Shown: piece by piece, positions 16,095 through 24,128 of the stretch
Layout of the letters: every line of letters begins with the position of its first letter
How positions within the stretch are numbered: the stretch's first letter is position 1
Assembly: GCA_019745075.1 (NCBI GenBank)
Contig: JAIETR010000003.1
Span: 62,001-126,000, forward strand
Reading direction: 5' to 3'
Source: Qipengyuania sp.
Lineage (GTDB): Bacteria; Pseudomonadota; Alphaproteobacteria; Sphingomonadales; Sphingomonadaceae
Length of the DNA stretch: 64,000 nt
Made by a program: the position numbers and the translations under genes
The notes under the pieces: generated by a model
Databases searched by the model: none
What the model was told of the DNA's origin: nothing
What the model saw: the letters and a program-made list of their open reading frames with translations, nothing else

Positions 16095-18074
16095 CTAGCA
16101 GTTCAATTTGCTGATGATTTGCGGCACGATCGCGTCCGCGGTGAAGCCGAAGTGCGCGAACAGGTCCTCGGCGGGGGCGCTGGCGCCGAAGCGGTCGATG
16201 CCGATCTGGAGGCCGTTCGCGCCCGTGTAGCGCTCCCAGCCCCAGGTCACCCCGGCCTCGATCGAGACCCTGAGGATGCGGTCGTCGTGCGGGAGTATCT
16301 CGCGCTTGTAGGCCGTGTCCTGCGCGTCGAACAGCTCGAGGCACGGCGCGGAGACCACGTCGGCGCCGATGCCCCGGGCCTCGAGCGCCCTGGCCACATC
16401 GACCGCGAGCGCGACTTCGGAGCCGGTGGCGATCAGGATCACCTTGCGGTCCCCTTCGGCGCGCCTGAGCGTGTAGGCGCCGCGGGCGGAAAGCATTTCG
16501 CCCTCGTGGCGAAGCTGCGGCAGGTTCTGCCGGGTGAGCGCGAGCACCGAGGGCGTGTCCTCGTCCCGCAGCGCGAGGTTCCAGCATTCGGCGGTCTCGA
16601 TCGCGTCGGCGGGCCGGAACACGTTGAGGTTGGGGATCAGCCGCAGGCTCATCACGTGCTCGATCGGCTGGTGCGTGGGGCCGTCCTCGCCGAGGCCGAT
16701 GCTGTCGTGGGTCAGCACGTAGATCACCCGGACCTGCTGCAGCGCCGAGAGGCGGATCGCGTTGCGGCAGTAGTCGCTGAAGATCAGGAAGGTGCCGCCA
16801 TAGGGGATCACCCCGCCGTGCAGCGCCATGCCGTTCATCGCCGCCGCCATGCCGAATTCGCGGATGCCGTAATAGACGTAGCGGCCGCCGTAGTCCTGCG
16901 CGGTGAGCGGCGGGGTGGCGGGCGTCTTGGTGTTGTTCGAGCCGGTCAGGTCGGCCGAGCCGCCGATCATCTCGGGGACCAGCGGGGTCAGCACCTCGAG
17001 CGCGAGCTCCGAAGCGCGCCGGGTGGCGACCTTCCGGTCGCCGTCCAGCCACGACGAAAACACCTTGCCGGCCTCCTCGCCCGAAGGCAGGCGGCCCTCC
17101 ATCCGGCGGGTGAATTCGTCCTTGTTCGAAGCGCTTGCGAGCCGCTGCCGCCATTCGGCGTGGGCCTGCCCGCCGCGTTCGCCTGTCGACCGCCAGGCGG
17201 CGCCGATGTCCTCGGGCACCAAGAAGGGCTCGTGGCTCCAGCCCAGCGCCTCGCGCGTCGCCGCGACCTCGTCCTTGCCGAGCGCGGCGCCGTGGACCTT
17301 GTGGGTGCCGGCCTTGTTCGGCGCGCCCTTGCCGATCAGCGTGCGGCAGGCGACCAGCGAGGGCCGCTCGTCGGCCACCGCCTCGGCGAGCGCGCGGCGG
17401 ATGTCGGCGATGTCGTGCCCGTCGCACTCGGCGACGTGCCAGCCGGTCGCTGCGTAGCGGGCCTTGACGTCCTCGCTGGTCGACAGGCTGGTGCTGCCGT
17501 CGATGGTGATCCCGTTGTCGTCCCACAGCACGATCATGCGCCCGAGCTTGAGATGCCCGGCGAGCCCGATCGCCTCGTGGTTGATGCCTTCCATCAGGCA
17601 GCCGTCGCCGGCGATCGCCCAGGTGCGGTGATCGACCAGGCCGTCGCCGAACTCGGCGTTCAGGTGCCGCTCGGCGATGGCCATGCCGACCGCCATCGCC
17701 AGGCCCTGCCCGAGCGGGCCGGTGGTCGCCTCGACGCCGTCGAGGAGGAAATTCTCCGGATGCCCGGCGCAGGGGCTGCCGAGCTTGCGGAAGTTGGCGA
17801 TCTCCTCGAGCGTCGGGTGCGCGTAGCCGCTGAGGTTGAGGAGCGAATAGATCAGCATCGAGCCGTGGCCCGCGGAAAGCACGAAGCGGTCCCGGTCAGG
17901 CCATTTCGGATCGGCGGGATCGAAGCTGAGGAACTCGCTCCATAGCACCGTGGCGACGTCGGCCATGCCCATCGGCATTCCCGGATGCCCCGAATTGGCG
18001 GCCTCGACAGCGTCCATCGACAGCGCGCGGATGGCGTTGGCCATGGGCGCGAGGCGGTCGGGATCGAGGCGCAT
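16095..18074 (-). CDS. tkt: Transketolase (659 aa)
   Basis: Thiamine-diphosphate enzyme moving two-carbon units in the pentose phosphate pathway. Motifs: AANSGHPGMPMGMADVATVL, RDRFVLSAGHGSMLIYSLL, the ThDP motif AGDGCLMEGINHEAIGLAGH through LWDDNG, FHRV-equivalent HDSIGLGEDGPTHQPIEH, and YYGIREFGMAAAMNGMA. The start ATG 18074 (MRLDPDRLAPMANAIRALSM) gives a normal length. It heads the tkt-gap-pgk cluster and is divergent from the zapA unit across about 170 bases. Confidence 0.98.
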   Translation of the reverse strand: MRLDPDRLAPMANAIRALSMDAVEAANSGHPGMPMGMADVATVLWSEFLSFDPADPKWPDRDRFVLSAGHGSMLIYSLLNLSGYAHPTLEEIANFRKLGSPCAGHPENFLLDGVEATTGPLGQGLAMAVGMAIAERHLNAEFGDGLVDHRTWAIAGDGCLMEGINHEAIGLAGHLKLGRMIVLWDDNGITIDGSTSLSTSEDVKARYAATGWHVAECDGHDIADIRRALAEAVADERPSLVACRTLIGKGAPNKAGTHKVHGAALGKDEVAATREALGWSHEPFLVPEDIGAAWRSTGERGGQAHAEWRQRLASASNKDEFTRRMEGRLPSGEEAGKVFSSWLDGDRKVATRRASELALEVLTPLVPEMIGGSADLTGSNNTKTPATPPLTAQDYGGRYVYYGIREFGMAAAMNGMALHGGVIPYGGTFLIFSDYCRNAIRLSALQQVRVIYVLTHDSIGLGEDGPTHQPIEHVMSLRLIPNLNVFRPADAIETAECWNLALRDEDTPSVLALTRQNLPQLRHEGEMLSARGAYTLRRAEGDRKVILIATGSEVALAVDVARALEARGIGADVVSAPCLELFDAQDTAYKREILPHDDRILRVSIEAGVTWGWERYTGANGLQIGIDRFGASAPAEDLFAHFGFTADAIVPQIISKLNC

Positions 18075-18245
18075 GAAGGGGCCGGCTCCGGTGTTCAGAA
18101 CGCGCGCGATTCGGCGCGCGCCGGCCTTGGCGCAAGCGCGAGGATGCGGTCAACCCGGCCCGGGAACGGATCGTCCGCCGCGCGCTTCGCCCGACTTATC
18201 AACAGCCCCCGCCAAGCCTTTGCCGCCGCCCGCAATTCGCGATAA

Positions 18246-18449
18246 ATGCCCATCATGGACCAGGCGCGCATGGACCGGGCGATGAGCCGCATCGAGGCCG
18301 CGCTGTCGCGTATCGAGCAGGCGGCCCGTCCGCCGTCGCCCGCGCGGGTCGGCGCCGAAGGTGGATGGGTCGCGCATGGCGAACTGAAGAAGCGCGTGCG
18401 CGGCGCGCTCGGAGAACTCGACAAGCTGATCGGCAGCCTCGATCGGTGA
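18246..18449 (+). CDS. Small helical protein upstream of zapA (67 aa)
   Basis: The product MPIMDQARMDRAMSRIEAAL continues as a short amphipathic region and ends LKKRVRGALGELDKLIGSLD, two predicted coiled-coil segments around a Pro-rich linker. The stop TGA overlaps the GTG start of zapA by two bases, so the two are translated together. The start may be ATG 18246 or 18255. Small coiled-coil proteins are commonly found directly before zapA in alphaproteobacteria. A role in division is inferred from position only. Confidence 0.7.
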   Translation: MPIMDQARMDRAMSRIEAALSRIEQAARPPSPARVGAEGGWVAHGELKKRVRGALGELDKLIGSLDR

Positions 18450-18766
18450 GCCAGGTCACGCTCCAGGTCGGCGGCCGGCCCTACACCGTGTCCTGCGCCG
18501 ACGGAGAGGAAGATCGCGTCCGCCACCTGGCCGCCATCGTCGATGGCAAGCTGGGCTCGCTGGGCGACAATCTCGCGCCCGGCGACACCAAGAACCTGCT
18601 GTTCGCCGCGCTGCTGCTGGCCGACGAGGCCGACGAGGCGCGCCGCGCCGGGGCGCCATCCCAGGCGTCCTTGCTCGACGACAGCGTGCCGCGCGGGCTC
18701 GAAGCGCTGGCCGACCGGCTCGAAGCGGCGGCGGGGACGCTTGAGAATGGGCACGACACACCCTAG
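18446..18766 (+). CDS. zapA: Cell division protein ZapA (106 aa)
   Basis: ZapA binds FtsZ and bundles its filaments at the septum. The sequence begins VSQVTLQVGGRPYTVSCADG and continues GEEDRVRHLAAIVDGKLGSL, the conserved N-terminal FtsZ-binding region of the family, followed by a helical C-terminal part for dimerisation. The start is GTG 18446 overlapping the upstream stop; the open frame before it is the neighbour read out of phase. The next element is 6S RNA, the usual neighbour. Confidence 0.88.
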   Translation: MSQVTLQVGGRPYTVSCADGEEDRVRHLAAIVDGKLGSLGDNLAPGDTKNLLFAALLLADEADEARRAGAPSQASLLDDSVPRGLEALADRLEAAAGTLENGHDTP

Positions 18767-18770
18767 ATAA

Positions 18771-18950
18771 GGCGCGGCGGGACTGCCCGGCACGAGCCAT
18801 CGAACATCCCTGAGGCTATAAGCAATCCAATGGGAGCTGTCCCTTCCCGCGTGACCGGGTTCGTCCCGGGAGCATGGGTACACGGCGCCCACCTGACGTG
18901 AAGGCGTCAGTGGATTTCACGGCCACCGACCCACGGTGGTTCCGCCACGC
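18771..18950 (+). ncRNA. ssrS: 6S RNA
   Basis: The roughly 180-base region lies between zapA and the 5-formyltetrahydrofolate cyclo-ligase gene, the conserved location of 6S RNA in proteobacteria. The ends pair (GCGCGGCGG at 18772-18780 with CCGCCACGC at 18942-18950), closing a long rod with a central open bulge. The hairpin CCACCTGACGT/GCGTCAGTGG lies in the 3' half. 6S RNA binds the sigma70 RNA polymerase holoenzyme in stationary phase. The exact ends are approximate. Confidence 0.8.
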
Positions 18951-19076
18951 TCTTGTTTGGCCTCAGGCGCCGGCGGCCGCGTCCGCGGCCTTGGCTATCC
19001 TCGGACCTTGCGGGCCCTTCGGCCCGAATTGACTTCGATCCTCGACTTCATCCGACACCACCGCCATGTGCGAGCC

Positions 19077-19652
19077 GTGACCGACAAGCCGACCCTCCGC
19101 CAGCAACTCCGCGCCGCGCGGCGCGCGCATGTCGCCGCGCTCGATCCCGCGACCCGCGCGCTGATCCTGCACCGCCCGCCCGCGCCGCTGCTCGAGCTGG
19201 TGCCCGAGGGGGCGACCATCGGGCTCTACCACGCCACCGCGCATGAGGCGCCCGCATCGGGCTATGCCCGGTTCCTCCATGAGCGCGGCCATCCACTGGC
19301 GCTGCCCCGCTTCGCGCATCGCGGCGCGGCGATGGAGTTCGCGGCCTTTTCGGATCCGTGGGACGAAGCCGACTGCGAGGTCGGCCCCTTCGGGCTGATG
19401 CAGCCGGGCCGCGAGGCGGAGACGGTGGTGCCCGATCTGCTGTTCGTGCCGCTGCTCGGGTTCAGCGAGGACGGTGCCCGGCTCGGCCAGGGCGGCGGGC
19501 ATTACGACCGCTGGCTGGCCGCGCACCCCGGCATCCCAGCTATCGGCCTCGCCTGGGACGTCCAGCGGGTCGCCTTCGTCCCGCGCGAGGCGCACGACCG
19601 CCCGCTGCTCGCCGTGGTCACCCCCACCCGGTTTTACGGACCGTTCGGATGA
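19077..19652 (+). CDS. 5-formyltetrahydrofolate cyclo-ligase (191 aa)
   Basis: Converts 5-formyl-THF to 5,10-methenyl-THF with ATP, recycling a folate storage form. The protein begins VTDKPTLRQQLRAARRAHVA at GTG 19077 and has the family signatures DLLFVPLLGFSEDGARLGQG and GGGHYDRWLAAHPG near the C-terminus. The longer open frame upstream overlaps 6S RNA and is rejected. Its stop overlaps the start of the DUF2842 gene (ATGA). Confidence 0.93.
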   Translation: MTDKPTLRQQLRAARRAHVAALDPATRALILHRPPAPLLELVPEGATIGLYHATAHEAPASGYARFLHERGHPLALPRFAHRGAAMEFAAFSDPWDEADCEVGPFGLMQPGREAETVVPDLLFVPLLGFSEDGARLGQGGGHYDRWLAAHPGIPAIGLAWDVQRVAFVPREAHDRPLLAVVTPTRFYGPFG

Positions 19653-19864
19653 GGGAGCGGCCGACCCTGCGGATCCCGCTCGGCATCCTCGGGCTGCTGG
19701 CGGCGCTCACGGCGTATGGCGTGGCCGTCGCGACCTTCGCCCCGCCGCTGATCGGCCGCTGGCCGGCGCTGGCGCAGGCCGTCGTGTATGTGGTCCTCGG
19801 AGTGGTCTGGCTGCTGCCGCTCAGGCGCTTCCTGATCTGGATGGAGACCGGCCGCTGGGGGTGA
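19649..19864 (+). CDS. DUF2842 membrane protein (71 aa)
   Basis: A small protein with two membrane segments (GILGLLAALTAYGVAVATFA and ALAQAVVYVVLGVVWLLPLR) and the ending FLIWMETGRW, which is characteristic of the alphaproteobacterial DUF2842 family. It overlaps the cyclo-ligase stop by four bases and should be co-translated. The function of the family is unknown. Confidence 0.9.
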   Translation: MRERPTLRIPLGILGLLAALTAYGVAVATFAPPLIGRWPALAQAVVYVVLGVVWLLPLRRFLIWMETGRWG

Positions 19865-19889
19865 TCCAGCGCCCGATGTGCTGAGCATT

Positions 19890-20020
19890 CTCTCCCCTTG
19901 CGGGAGAGATACGAAGACTTGGGTCTGCGCGAGCAGGCCCTGGTCGCAGGTGAGAGGGGGCAGTGGCGCGAGCTGACGCTCGCGACCCCTCTCCCAACCC
20001 TCTCCCACAGGGGGAGAGGG
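19890..20020. repeat. Nested palindromic repeat (CTCTCCC/GGGAGAG type)
   Basis: Two terminal hairpins (CTCTCCCC-TTG-CGGGAGAG at 19890-19908 and CCCTCTCCC-ACAG-GGGGAGAGGG at 19998-20020) flank a larger inverted pair, GAGAGGGG at 19952-19959 with CCCCTCTC at 19986-19993. This is a dispersed intergenic repeat type of sphingomonads. It fills the space between DUF2842 and tRNA-Asp and may act as a bidirectional transcript end. Confidence 0.7.
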
Positions 20021-20056
20021 CTTTGGAGCTTTGTCCTCAGTCTCGAAAACCCCAAG

Positions 20057-20133
20057 TGGCGCGAGTGACGGGGCTCGAACCCGCGACCTCCGGCGTGACA
20101 GGCCGGCACTCTAACCAACTGAGCTACACCCGC
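20057..20133 (-). tRNA. tRNA-Asp (anticodon GTC)
   Basis: The reverse strand reads GCGGGTGTAGCTCAGTTGGT at the 5' end and closes with CACTCGC-G-CCA, a 7-bp acceptor with one G-U pair and encoded CCA. The anticodon stem GCCGG/CCGGC-like arm holds the loop CTGTCAC, anticodon GTC. The T arm is CGCGGGTTCGAGCCCCG. Length 77 nt. Confidence 0.95.
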
Positions 20134-20322
20134 GCATTTTCGGCGTGCACCGCTTGGGAGAGGCGCCCCTAGTCGCCGACTCGGAGGCTGTCAATGGCGC
20201 CCCCAAAGGGTTTCTGCGCGGTGTTTCGGATAGTTTGGTAAGCGGCCCGCTGAGCCTGTTGCTACACCTGGAATTAACCGTTTCCGTGCAGGTCTGCGCA
20301 AGGTGAAACGGGGGTTTCGGCC

Positions 20323-20511
20323 ATGCGATACGGACTGCTTGCGCTGTCGATAGCGATGCTGACCAGCGGCGGCGTCGCCGCCCAATCGGCGCTCAACATT
20401 TCCCACTCGGCGCAGGCCATCGTGACCCAGGCGCCGGGCGCGAAAGCCGATCGCGGCGCCGGCTACGGCTCGCTGCCCTTCACCGCCGCCCGCACCCAAT
20501 CGCTGCGCTAA
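20323..20511 (+). CDS. Small secreted hypothetical protein (62 aa)
   Basis: MRYGLLALSIAMLTSGGVAA is a clear signal peptide, leaving a mature peptide of about 40 residues (QSALNISHSAQAIVTQAPGA then a Gly/Arg-rich end). A 7-bp stem (20278-20284 with 20305-20311) lies just upstream and could influence translation; no strong ribosome site is seen. No domain recognised. Confidence 0.5.
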   Translation: MRYGLLALSIAMLTSGGVAAQSALNISHSAQAIVTQAPGAKADRGAGYGSLPFTAARTQSLR

Positions 20512-20535
20512 CTGCTCATACGGGGACACGCAATT

Positions 20536-20642
20536 GCGCTCGCAAAGGCGCAAAGGCGCGAAGTGCGCCGCAGGCTAGACAGATCAAAAATCGGCGGCTT
20601 CGCCGCGAAAAACCCTTCGCGACTACGCGCCTTTGCGAGCGC
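20536..20642. repeat. Palindromic repeat with perfect 16-bp arms
   Basis: GCGCTCGCAAAGGCGC at 20536-20551 is exactly inverted at 20627-20642 as GCGCCTTTGCGAGCGC, with a 75-base spacer that itself contains a small GGCGGCTTCGCCGC hairpin. It lies between the secreted peptide gene and the convergent YdeI-like gene. Confidence 0.75.
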
Positions 20643-20685
20643 CAAGCCTCTTAATCTCTCCCTCTCCGGAAGTTCGTAACACCTT

Positions 20686-21285
20686 CTAGCAGTGCTCGTA
20701 TTTCCAGTGGCGCCGCTTGCCCTCGGCGAGCCATTCGACGGCTTGCGCGATCCGCTTCGCGCGGGTGGCGGGCTGCTTGGCCTCGGTGATCCATTCCAGA
20801 TATTCGCGGCGCTGGCCCGGCGCGAACCGCTCCAGCGTGGCCCTGGCCCGCGGCGCCCCGTCCAGCGCGGCGGCGAAATCGCCGGGCATGGGAATTTCGG
20901 GCTTGGGCGGCTTCCTGGTCCTGGGCTTGAGCGCGGTTCCGCTGGCGGCCACACGCCGTGCTGCGTCCTTCACCTTTGCCGCCAGCTCGGCCTCGGGCGG
21001 CAAATCGGCCAGTGAGGCGATCTTGCCGTAACCGCCCATCCCCTCGCGCTCGGGCTCGCCCTGGCGGCCCTCGCCGTGGATGACGAAGGCGCAGTGCGCC
21101 TTGAACGCCGCGAATCCCGCGACATTCTTGCTGGCCGCCGTGAAGTGCGGCATGCCCCATTTGATCGTCTCCTCGGCCTCGGGCAGCGCCCGGCGGACGA
21201 GCGCGCGCAGATGGGTGAGGATCGGCTGCGCGAAGGGCGCGGCCTCGGCGATATAGGCGTCGACGCGCGGGTCGGTGGCAGGCAT
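20686..21285 (-). CDS. DUF1801 / YdeI (OmpD-associated) family protein (199 aa)
   Basis: The N-terminal half is a DUF1801-type domain (AQPILTHLRALVRRALPEAE, ETIKWGMPHFTAASKNVAGF). The C-terminal part carries the YdeI/OmpD-associated signature (MPGDFAAALDGAPRARATLE, then FAPGQRREYLEWITEAKQPA and TRAKRI). The start is ATG 21285 (MPATDPRVDAYIAEAAPFAQ). The protein is probably cytosolic. Its biochemical function is not known. Confidence 0.88.
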   Translation of the reverse strand: MPATDPRVDAYIAEAAPFAQPILTHLRALVRRALPEAEETIKWGMPHFTAASKNVAGFAAFKAHCAFVIHGEGRQGEPEREGMGGYGKIASLADLPPEAELAAKVKDAARRVAASGTALKPRTRKPPKPEIPMPGDFAAALDGAPRARATLERFAPGQRREYLEWITEAKQPATRAKRIAQAVEWLAEGKRRHWKYEHC

Positions 21286-21310
21286 GGGGCGAATGTAGCG
21301 CGGCCAGTGC

Positions 21311-21407
21311 TTCGAGACGAGTCTTCGGCCTCTCCTCAGCACGAACGGGCCTTTGCCAAATCCGTTCGCCCTGAGGAGGCGAGGCCGAATGGCCGAGCCG
21401 TCTCGAA
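21311..21407. repeat. Palindromic repeat upstream of the YdeI-like gene
   Basis: Arms from TTCGAGACG (21311) through CTTCGGCCTC and CGAACGG are inverted at TCCGTTCG, GAGGCCGAA and CGTCTCGAA (ending 21407). The central spacer is short. This is another member of the sphingomonad palindromic families and directly abuts the 271-bp element that follows. Confidence 0.7.
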
Positions 21408-21413
21408 GGGCCC

Positions 21414-21684
21414 TAGGGTCCAAACCCAATCACCACGCGGTCGAGACGGAGCGGATTTTGGCGCACGGCCAGGAGCAAGGAGGGAGCGATGGTGATCCAT
21501 CGTGACCGACGCGCGACGCCGCCGTGCGCCAAAATCCGCCCGCCGCGCAGCGGTCGCCCGTGGGAGGCCGCCGATCGTCGTCGCTTGCTGGCGCGTAGCT
21601 TCAGCTACGCGACTGCGCTGCGCTCCTAGTCGGCGACCTCCCACGGGCGATCTCGATCCGCGCGGTGATTGGGTTTGGACCCTA
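21414..21684. repeat. 271-bp nested palindromic (MITE-like) element
   Basis: The ends are a perfect 21-bp inverted repeat starting TAGGGTCCAAACCCAATCAC, extended to 27 bp with one mismatch. Inside lie two further inverted pairs: GCGGATTTTGGCGCACGG near 21452 with its inverse near 21524, and CGCCCGTGGGAGG near 21547 with its inverse near 21640. No open reading frame fits a transposase, so it would be non-autonomous. Its right end overlaps the last codon (TAG stop) of the E2 gene. Confidence 0.75.
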
Positions 21685-23058
21685 GCCCACCAGCAACAAT
21701 GCCGGCGTCTCGAGCAGCCGCCTCACCGCCTGGACGAAGCTGGCCGCGTCCCAGCCGTCGACCACACGGTGGTCGCAGCTGATCGACAGGTTCATCAGCT
21801 TGCGCTTGGCGATGCGCTCGCCGCCCCCAGAACCGTTCGGGCCGTCGGAAACGAACATCGGCCGTTCGACGATGCGGTTGGGGCCGATGATCGCGACCTC
21901 GGGCCGGTTGATCACCGGGGTGGTGGCGACCCCGCCCAGGGGGCCCAATGAGGTGACGGTGAGCGTCGAGCCCGACAGCTCCTCGCTCCTGGCCTTGCCG
22001 CTGCGCGCGGCCTCGGCGAGGCGGGAAATCTCTGATGCGAGCTGCCACAGGTTCCTGGCCTGCGCGTCGCGGATCACCGGGACCATCAGCCCGGCGTCGG
22101 TTTGCGTCGCCATGCCCAGATGGACCGCGCCCGAGCGCGTGACCACGCCGGCCTCGTCGTCGTAACGCGCGTTGATCATCGGGAAATCGGGCAGCGCCTT
22201 GCAGATCGCGGTGACGATCAACGGCAGCAGCGTCAGCTTGGGCTTCTGGCCGCGGTTGGCGTTGAGCTGTTCGCGCAAGGTTTCGAGATCGGTGACGTCT
22301 ATTTCCTCGACGTAGGAAAAATGCGGGATGTTGCGCTTGGACGCCGCCATGTTCTCGGCGATGCGGCGGCGCATGCCGATGACCTTGATTTGCTCGTCGG
22401 CGCGTTTGCCCGCGGCGGGGCTGTAGCCGCCGGTGTAGCTGAGGAAGGCGTCGAGATCGGCGTGGCGCAGGCGCCCACCCTCGGCCGGCTTCACCTCGGC
22501 GAGATCGATGCCCAGGTCCCGCGCGCGCGCGCGGACGGCGGGGGAGGCCAATGCCTTCGCCCCCTTTTCCCCAGGCCCGTTCGTGTCGAGCGAAGTCGAG
22601 ACACGCTGGCTATCGGTTTGGGGATCGGGCTTGGACGCTGCCGTTTCGCGCGGTGTCTCGACTTCGCTCGACACGAACGGCTTTGGTTTCGTTAGAGGCG
22701 GAGATTCCGCAATCGCCCCATCCGCATCGCCCGCATCGGGATTCTCGGCCTCGATCCGCTCCTCGACCGCCTCCGCCTTCGGCGCCGGAGCTGCCTCGGG
22801 CTCAGCCCCCGCCTCGCCCTCGGTCTCGATCACCACCAGCATCGAGCCGATCGCGATGACATCGCCGACTTCGCCCGCGACCTCGCGCACCGTGCCCGCA
22901 ACCGGGCTTTCCATCTCGACCGTGGCCTTGTCGGTCATCATGTCGGCGATTTGCTGGTCCTCCTCGACGCGGTCCCCGGGCTTGACGTGCCAGGCGACGA
23001 TCTCGGCCTCGGCGATGCCTTCGCCGATATCGGGGAGGTTGAAGGTGAACTTGCCCAT
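21682..23058 (-). CDS. bkdB: Branched-chain 2-oxoacid dehydrogenase E2, dihydrolipoyl acyltransferase (458 aa)
   Basis: Core of the complex that converts branched 2-oxoacids to acyl-CoA. Order of domains: lipoyl domain with the lipoylated Lys44 in MMTDKATVEMESP, a long linker, a peripheral subunit-binding domain (ASPAVRARARDLGIDLAEVK, about residues 170-205), and the catalytic domain with SCDHRVVDGWDAA (active His430, Asp434). Residues 127-161 of the linker are encoded by a palindromic intergenic-type repeat read in frame. The stop codon TAG is the first triplet of an adjacent 271-bp palindromic element. It lies 8 bases behind the E1beta gene. The lipoamide dehydrogenase (E3) gene is not in the window. 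Confidence 0.93.
   Translation of the reverse strand: MGKFTFNLPDIGEGIAEAEIVAWHVKPGDRVEEDQQIADMMTDKATVEMESPVAGTVREVAGEVGDVIAIGSMLVVIETEGEAGAEPEAAPAPKAEAVEERIEAENPDAGDADGAIAESPPLTKPKPFVSSEVETPRETAASKPDPQTDSQRVSTSLDTNGPGEKGAKALASPAVRARARDLGIDLAEVKPAEGGRLRHADLDAFLSYTGGYSPAAGKRADEQIKVIGMRRRIAENMAASKRNIPHFSYVEEIDVTDLETLREQLNANRGQKPKLTLLPLIVTAICKALPDFPMINARYDDEAGVVTRSGAVHLGMATQTDAGLMVPVIRDAQARNLWQLASEISRLAEAARSGKARSEELSGSTLTVTSLGPLGGVATTPVINRPEVAIIGPNRIVERPMFVSDGPNGSGGGERIAKRKLMNLSISCDHRVVDGWDAASFVQAVRRLLETPALLLVG
22577..22680. repeat. Palindromic repeat embedded in the E2 coding sequence
   Basis: Two perfect 28-base inverted arms (22577-22604, beginning CCGTTCGTGTCGAGCGAAGT, and 22653-22680) flank a 48-base spacer. 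The same element occurs outside genes at 14993-15059 and in pieces at 10206-10359. Here it is translated as PFVSSEVETPRET...RVSTSLDTNG in the E2 linker. Confidence 0.9.
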
Positions 23059-23066
23059 GAGCGGTC

Positions 23067-24128
23067 TCAGTCCTGCAAAATCTTGTCGAGGGCCTCGCCG
23101 ATGCGGACGGGGCCGGGAAAATAGGCCCATTCGAGGCTGTGCGGATAGGGCGTGTCGAAGCCGGTGACACGCTCGACCGGGGCTTCGAGGTGGTAGAAGC
23201 AGCGTTCGGTGACCAGCGCGGACAATTCCGCGCCAAAGCCGCTGGTGCGCGTCGCCTCGTGGACGATCAGGCAGCGGCCGGTCTTCTCGACCGAGGCCTC
23301 GATCGCCGCGATGTCGAGCGGGACCAGCGTCCTCAGATCGAGGATTTCGGCGTCGACGCTCTTCTCGCGGCACACCGCCTCGGCGACATGGACCATGGTG
23401 CCGTATGCGAGCACGGTCAGCGCCTCTCCCTCGGTCACCTTGCGCGCCTGGCCGAGCGGGATCTTGTAATAGCCCTCGGGCACCGCGCTGTCGGGGTGGT
23501 TCTTCCACGCCTGCGCGGGCCTGTCGTAATAGCCGTTGAACGGGCCGTTGTAGATGCGCTTGGGCTCGAAGAAGATGACCGGGTCGTTGTCCTCGATCGC
23601 CGCGATCAGCAGGCCCTTGGCGTCGTGGGGGGTGGCCGGGATCACGGTCTTGAGCCCGGCGACGTGGGTGAAGATCGCCTCCGGGCTCTGGCTGTGCGTC
23701 TGGCCGCCGAAGATGCCGCCGCCGAACGGGCTGCGCACCGTCATCGGGGCGATGAACTCGCCCGCCGAGCGATAGCGCAGCCGCGCCGCCTCGCTGATCA
23801 GCTGGTCGAGCCCGGGGTAGATGTAGTCGGCGAACTGGATTTCGGGCACCGGCCTGAGGCCATAGGCGCCCATCCCCACCGCCACCGCGACGATCCCGCA
23901 TTCGCTGATCGGGGTGTCGAACACCCGGCTCTTGCCGAATTTTTCCTGCAGGCCGGCGGTGCAGCGGAACACCCCGCCGAAATAGCCGACGTCCTCGCCC
24001 ATCACGATGACATCGGGGTCGCGCGCGAGCATGATTTCGAGCGCTTCGTTGATCGCTTCGATCATGTTGATGCGGCGCCCTTGCGCGCCCGTTGCAGCGG
24101 GCTTGCAGTCCGTTTGCGCGAGGCTCAT
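23067..24128 (-). CDS. bkdA2: Branched-chain 2-oxoacid dehydrogenase E1 beta (353 aa)
   Basis: The beta subunit pairs with E1alpha to decarboxylate the oxoacid using thiamine diphosphate. Sequence signatures are NMIEAINEALEIMLARDPDV, VMGEDVGYFGGVFRCTAGLQ, FDTPISECGIVAVAVGMGAY, YIYPGLDQLISEAARLRYRS and the C-terminal EATRTSGFGAELSALVTERC. The start is ATG 24128, overlapping the E1alpha stop (ATGA). Open frame upstream lies inside E1alpha and is not coding. Confidence 0.95.
   Translation of the reverse strand: MSLAQTDCKPAATGAQGRRINMIEAINEALEIMLARDPDVIVMGEDVGYFGGVFRCTAGLQEKFGKSRVFDTPISECGIVAVAVGMGAYGLRPVPEIQFADYIYPGLDQLISEAARLRYRSAGEFIAPMTVRSPFGGGIFGGQTHSQSPEAIFTHVAGLKTVIPATPHDAKGLLIAAIEDNDPVIFFEPKRIYNGPFNGYYDRPAQAWKNHPDSAVPEGYYKIPLGQARKVTEGEALTVLAYGTMVHVAEAVCREKSVDAEILDLRTLVPLDIAAIEASVEKTGRCLIVHEATRTSGFGAELSALVTERCFYHLEAPVERVTGFDTPYPHSLEWAYFPGPVRIGEALDKILQD

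Noticed and set aside
14979-17945. 988-codon open frame on the plus strand through gap and tkt
   Set aside because: It is a shadow of the GC-rich third-codon bias of gap and tkt on the other strand; the protein is an Arg/Val/Gly/Asp-rich mix without domains.
18936-19076. N-terminal extension of the formyl-THF cyclo-ligase
   Set aside because: It overlaps the 3' end of 6S RNA and has no family similarity; GTG 19077 fits the family start.
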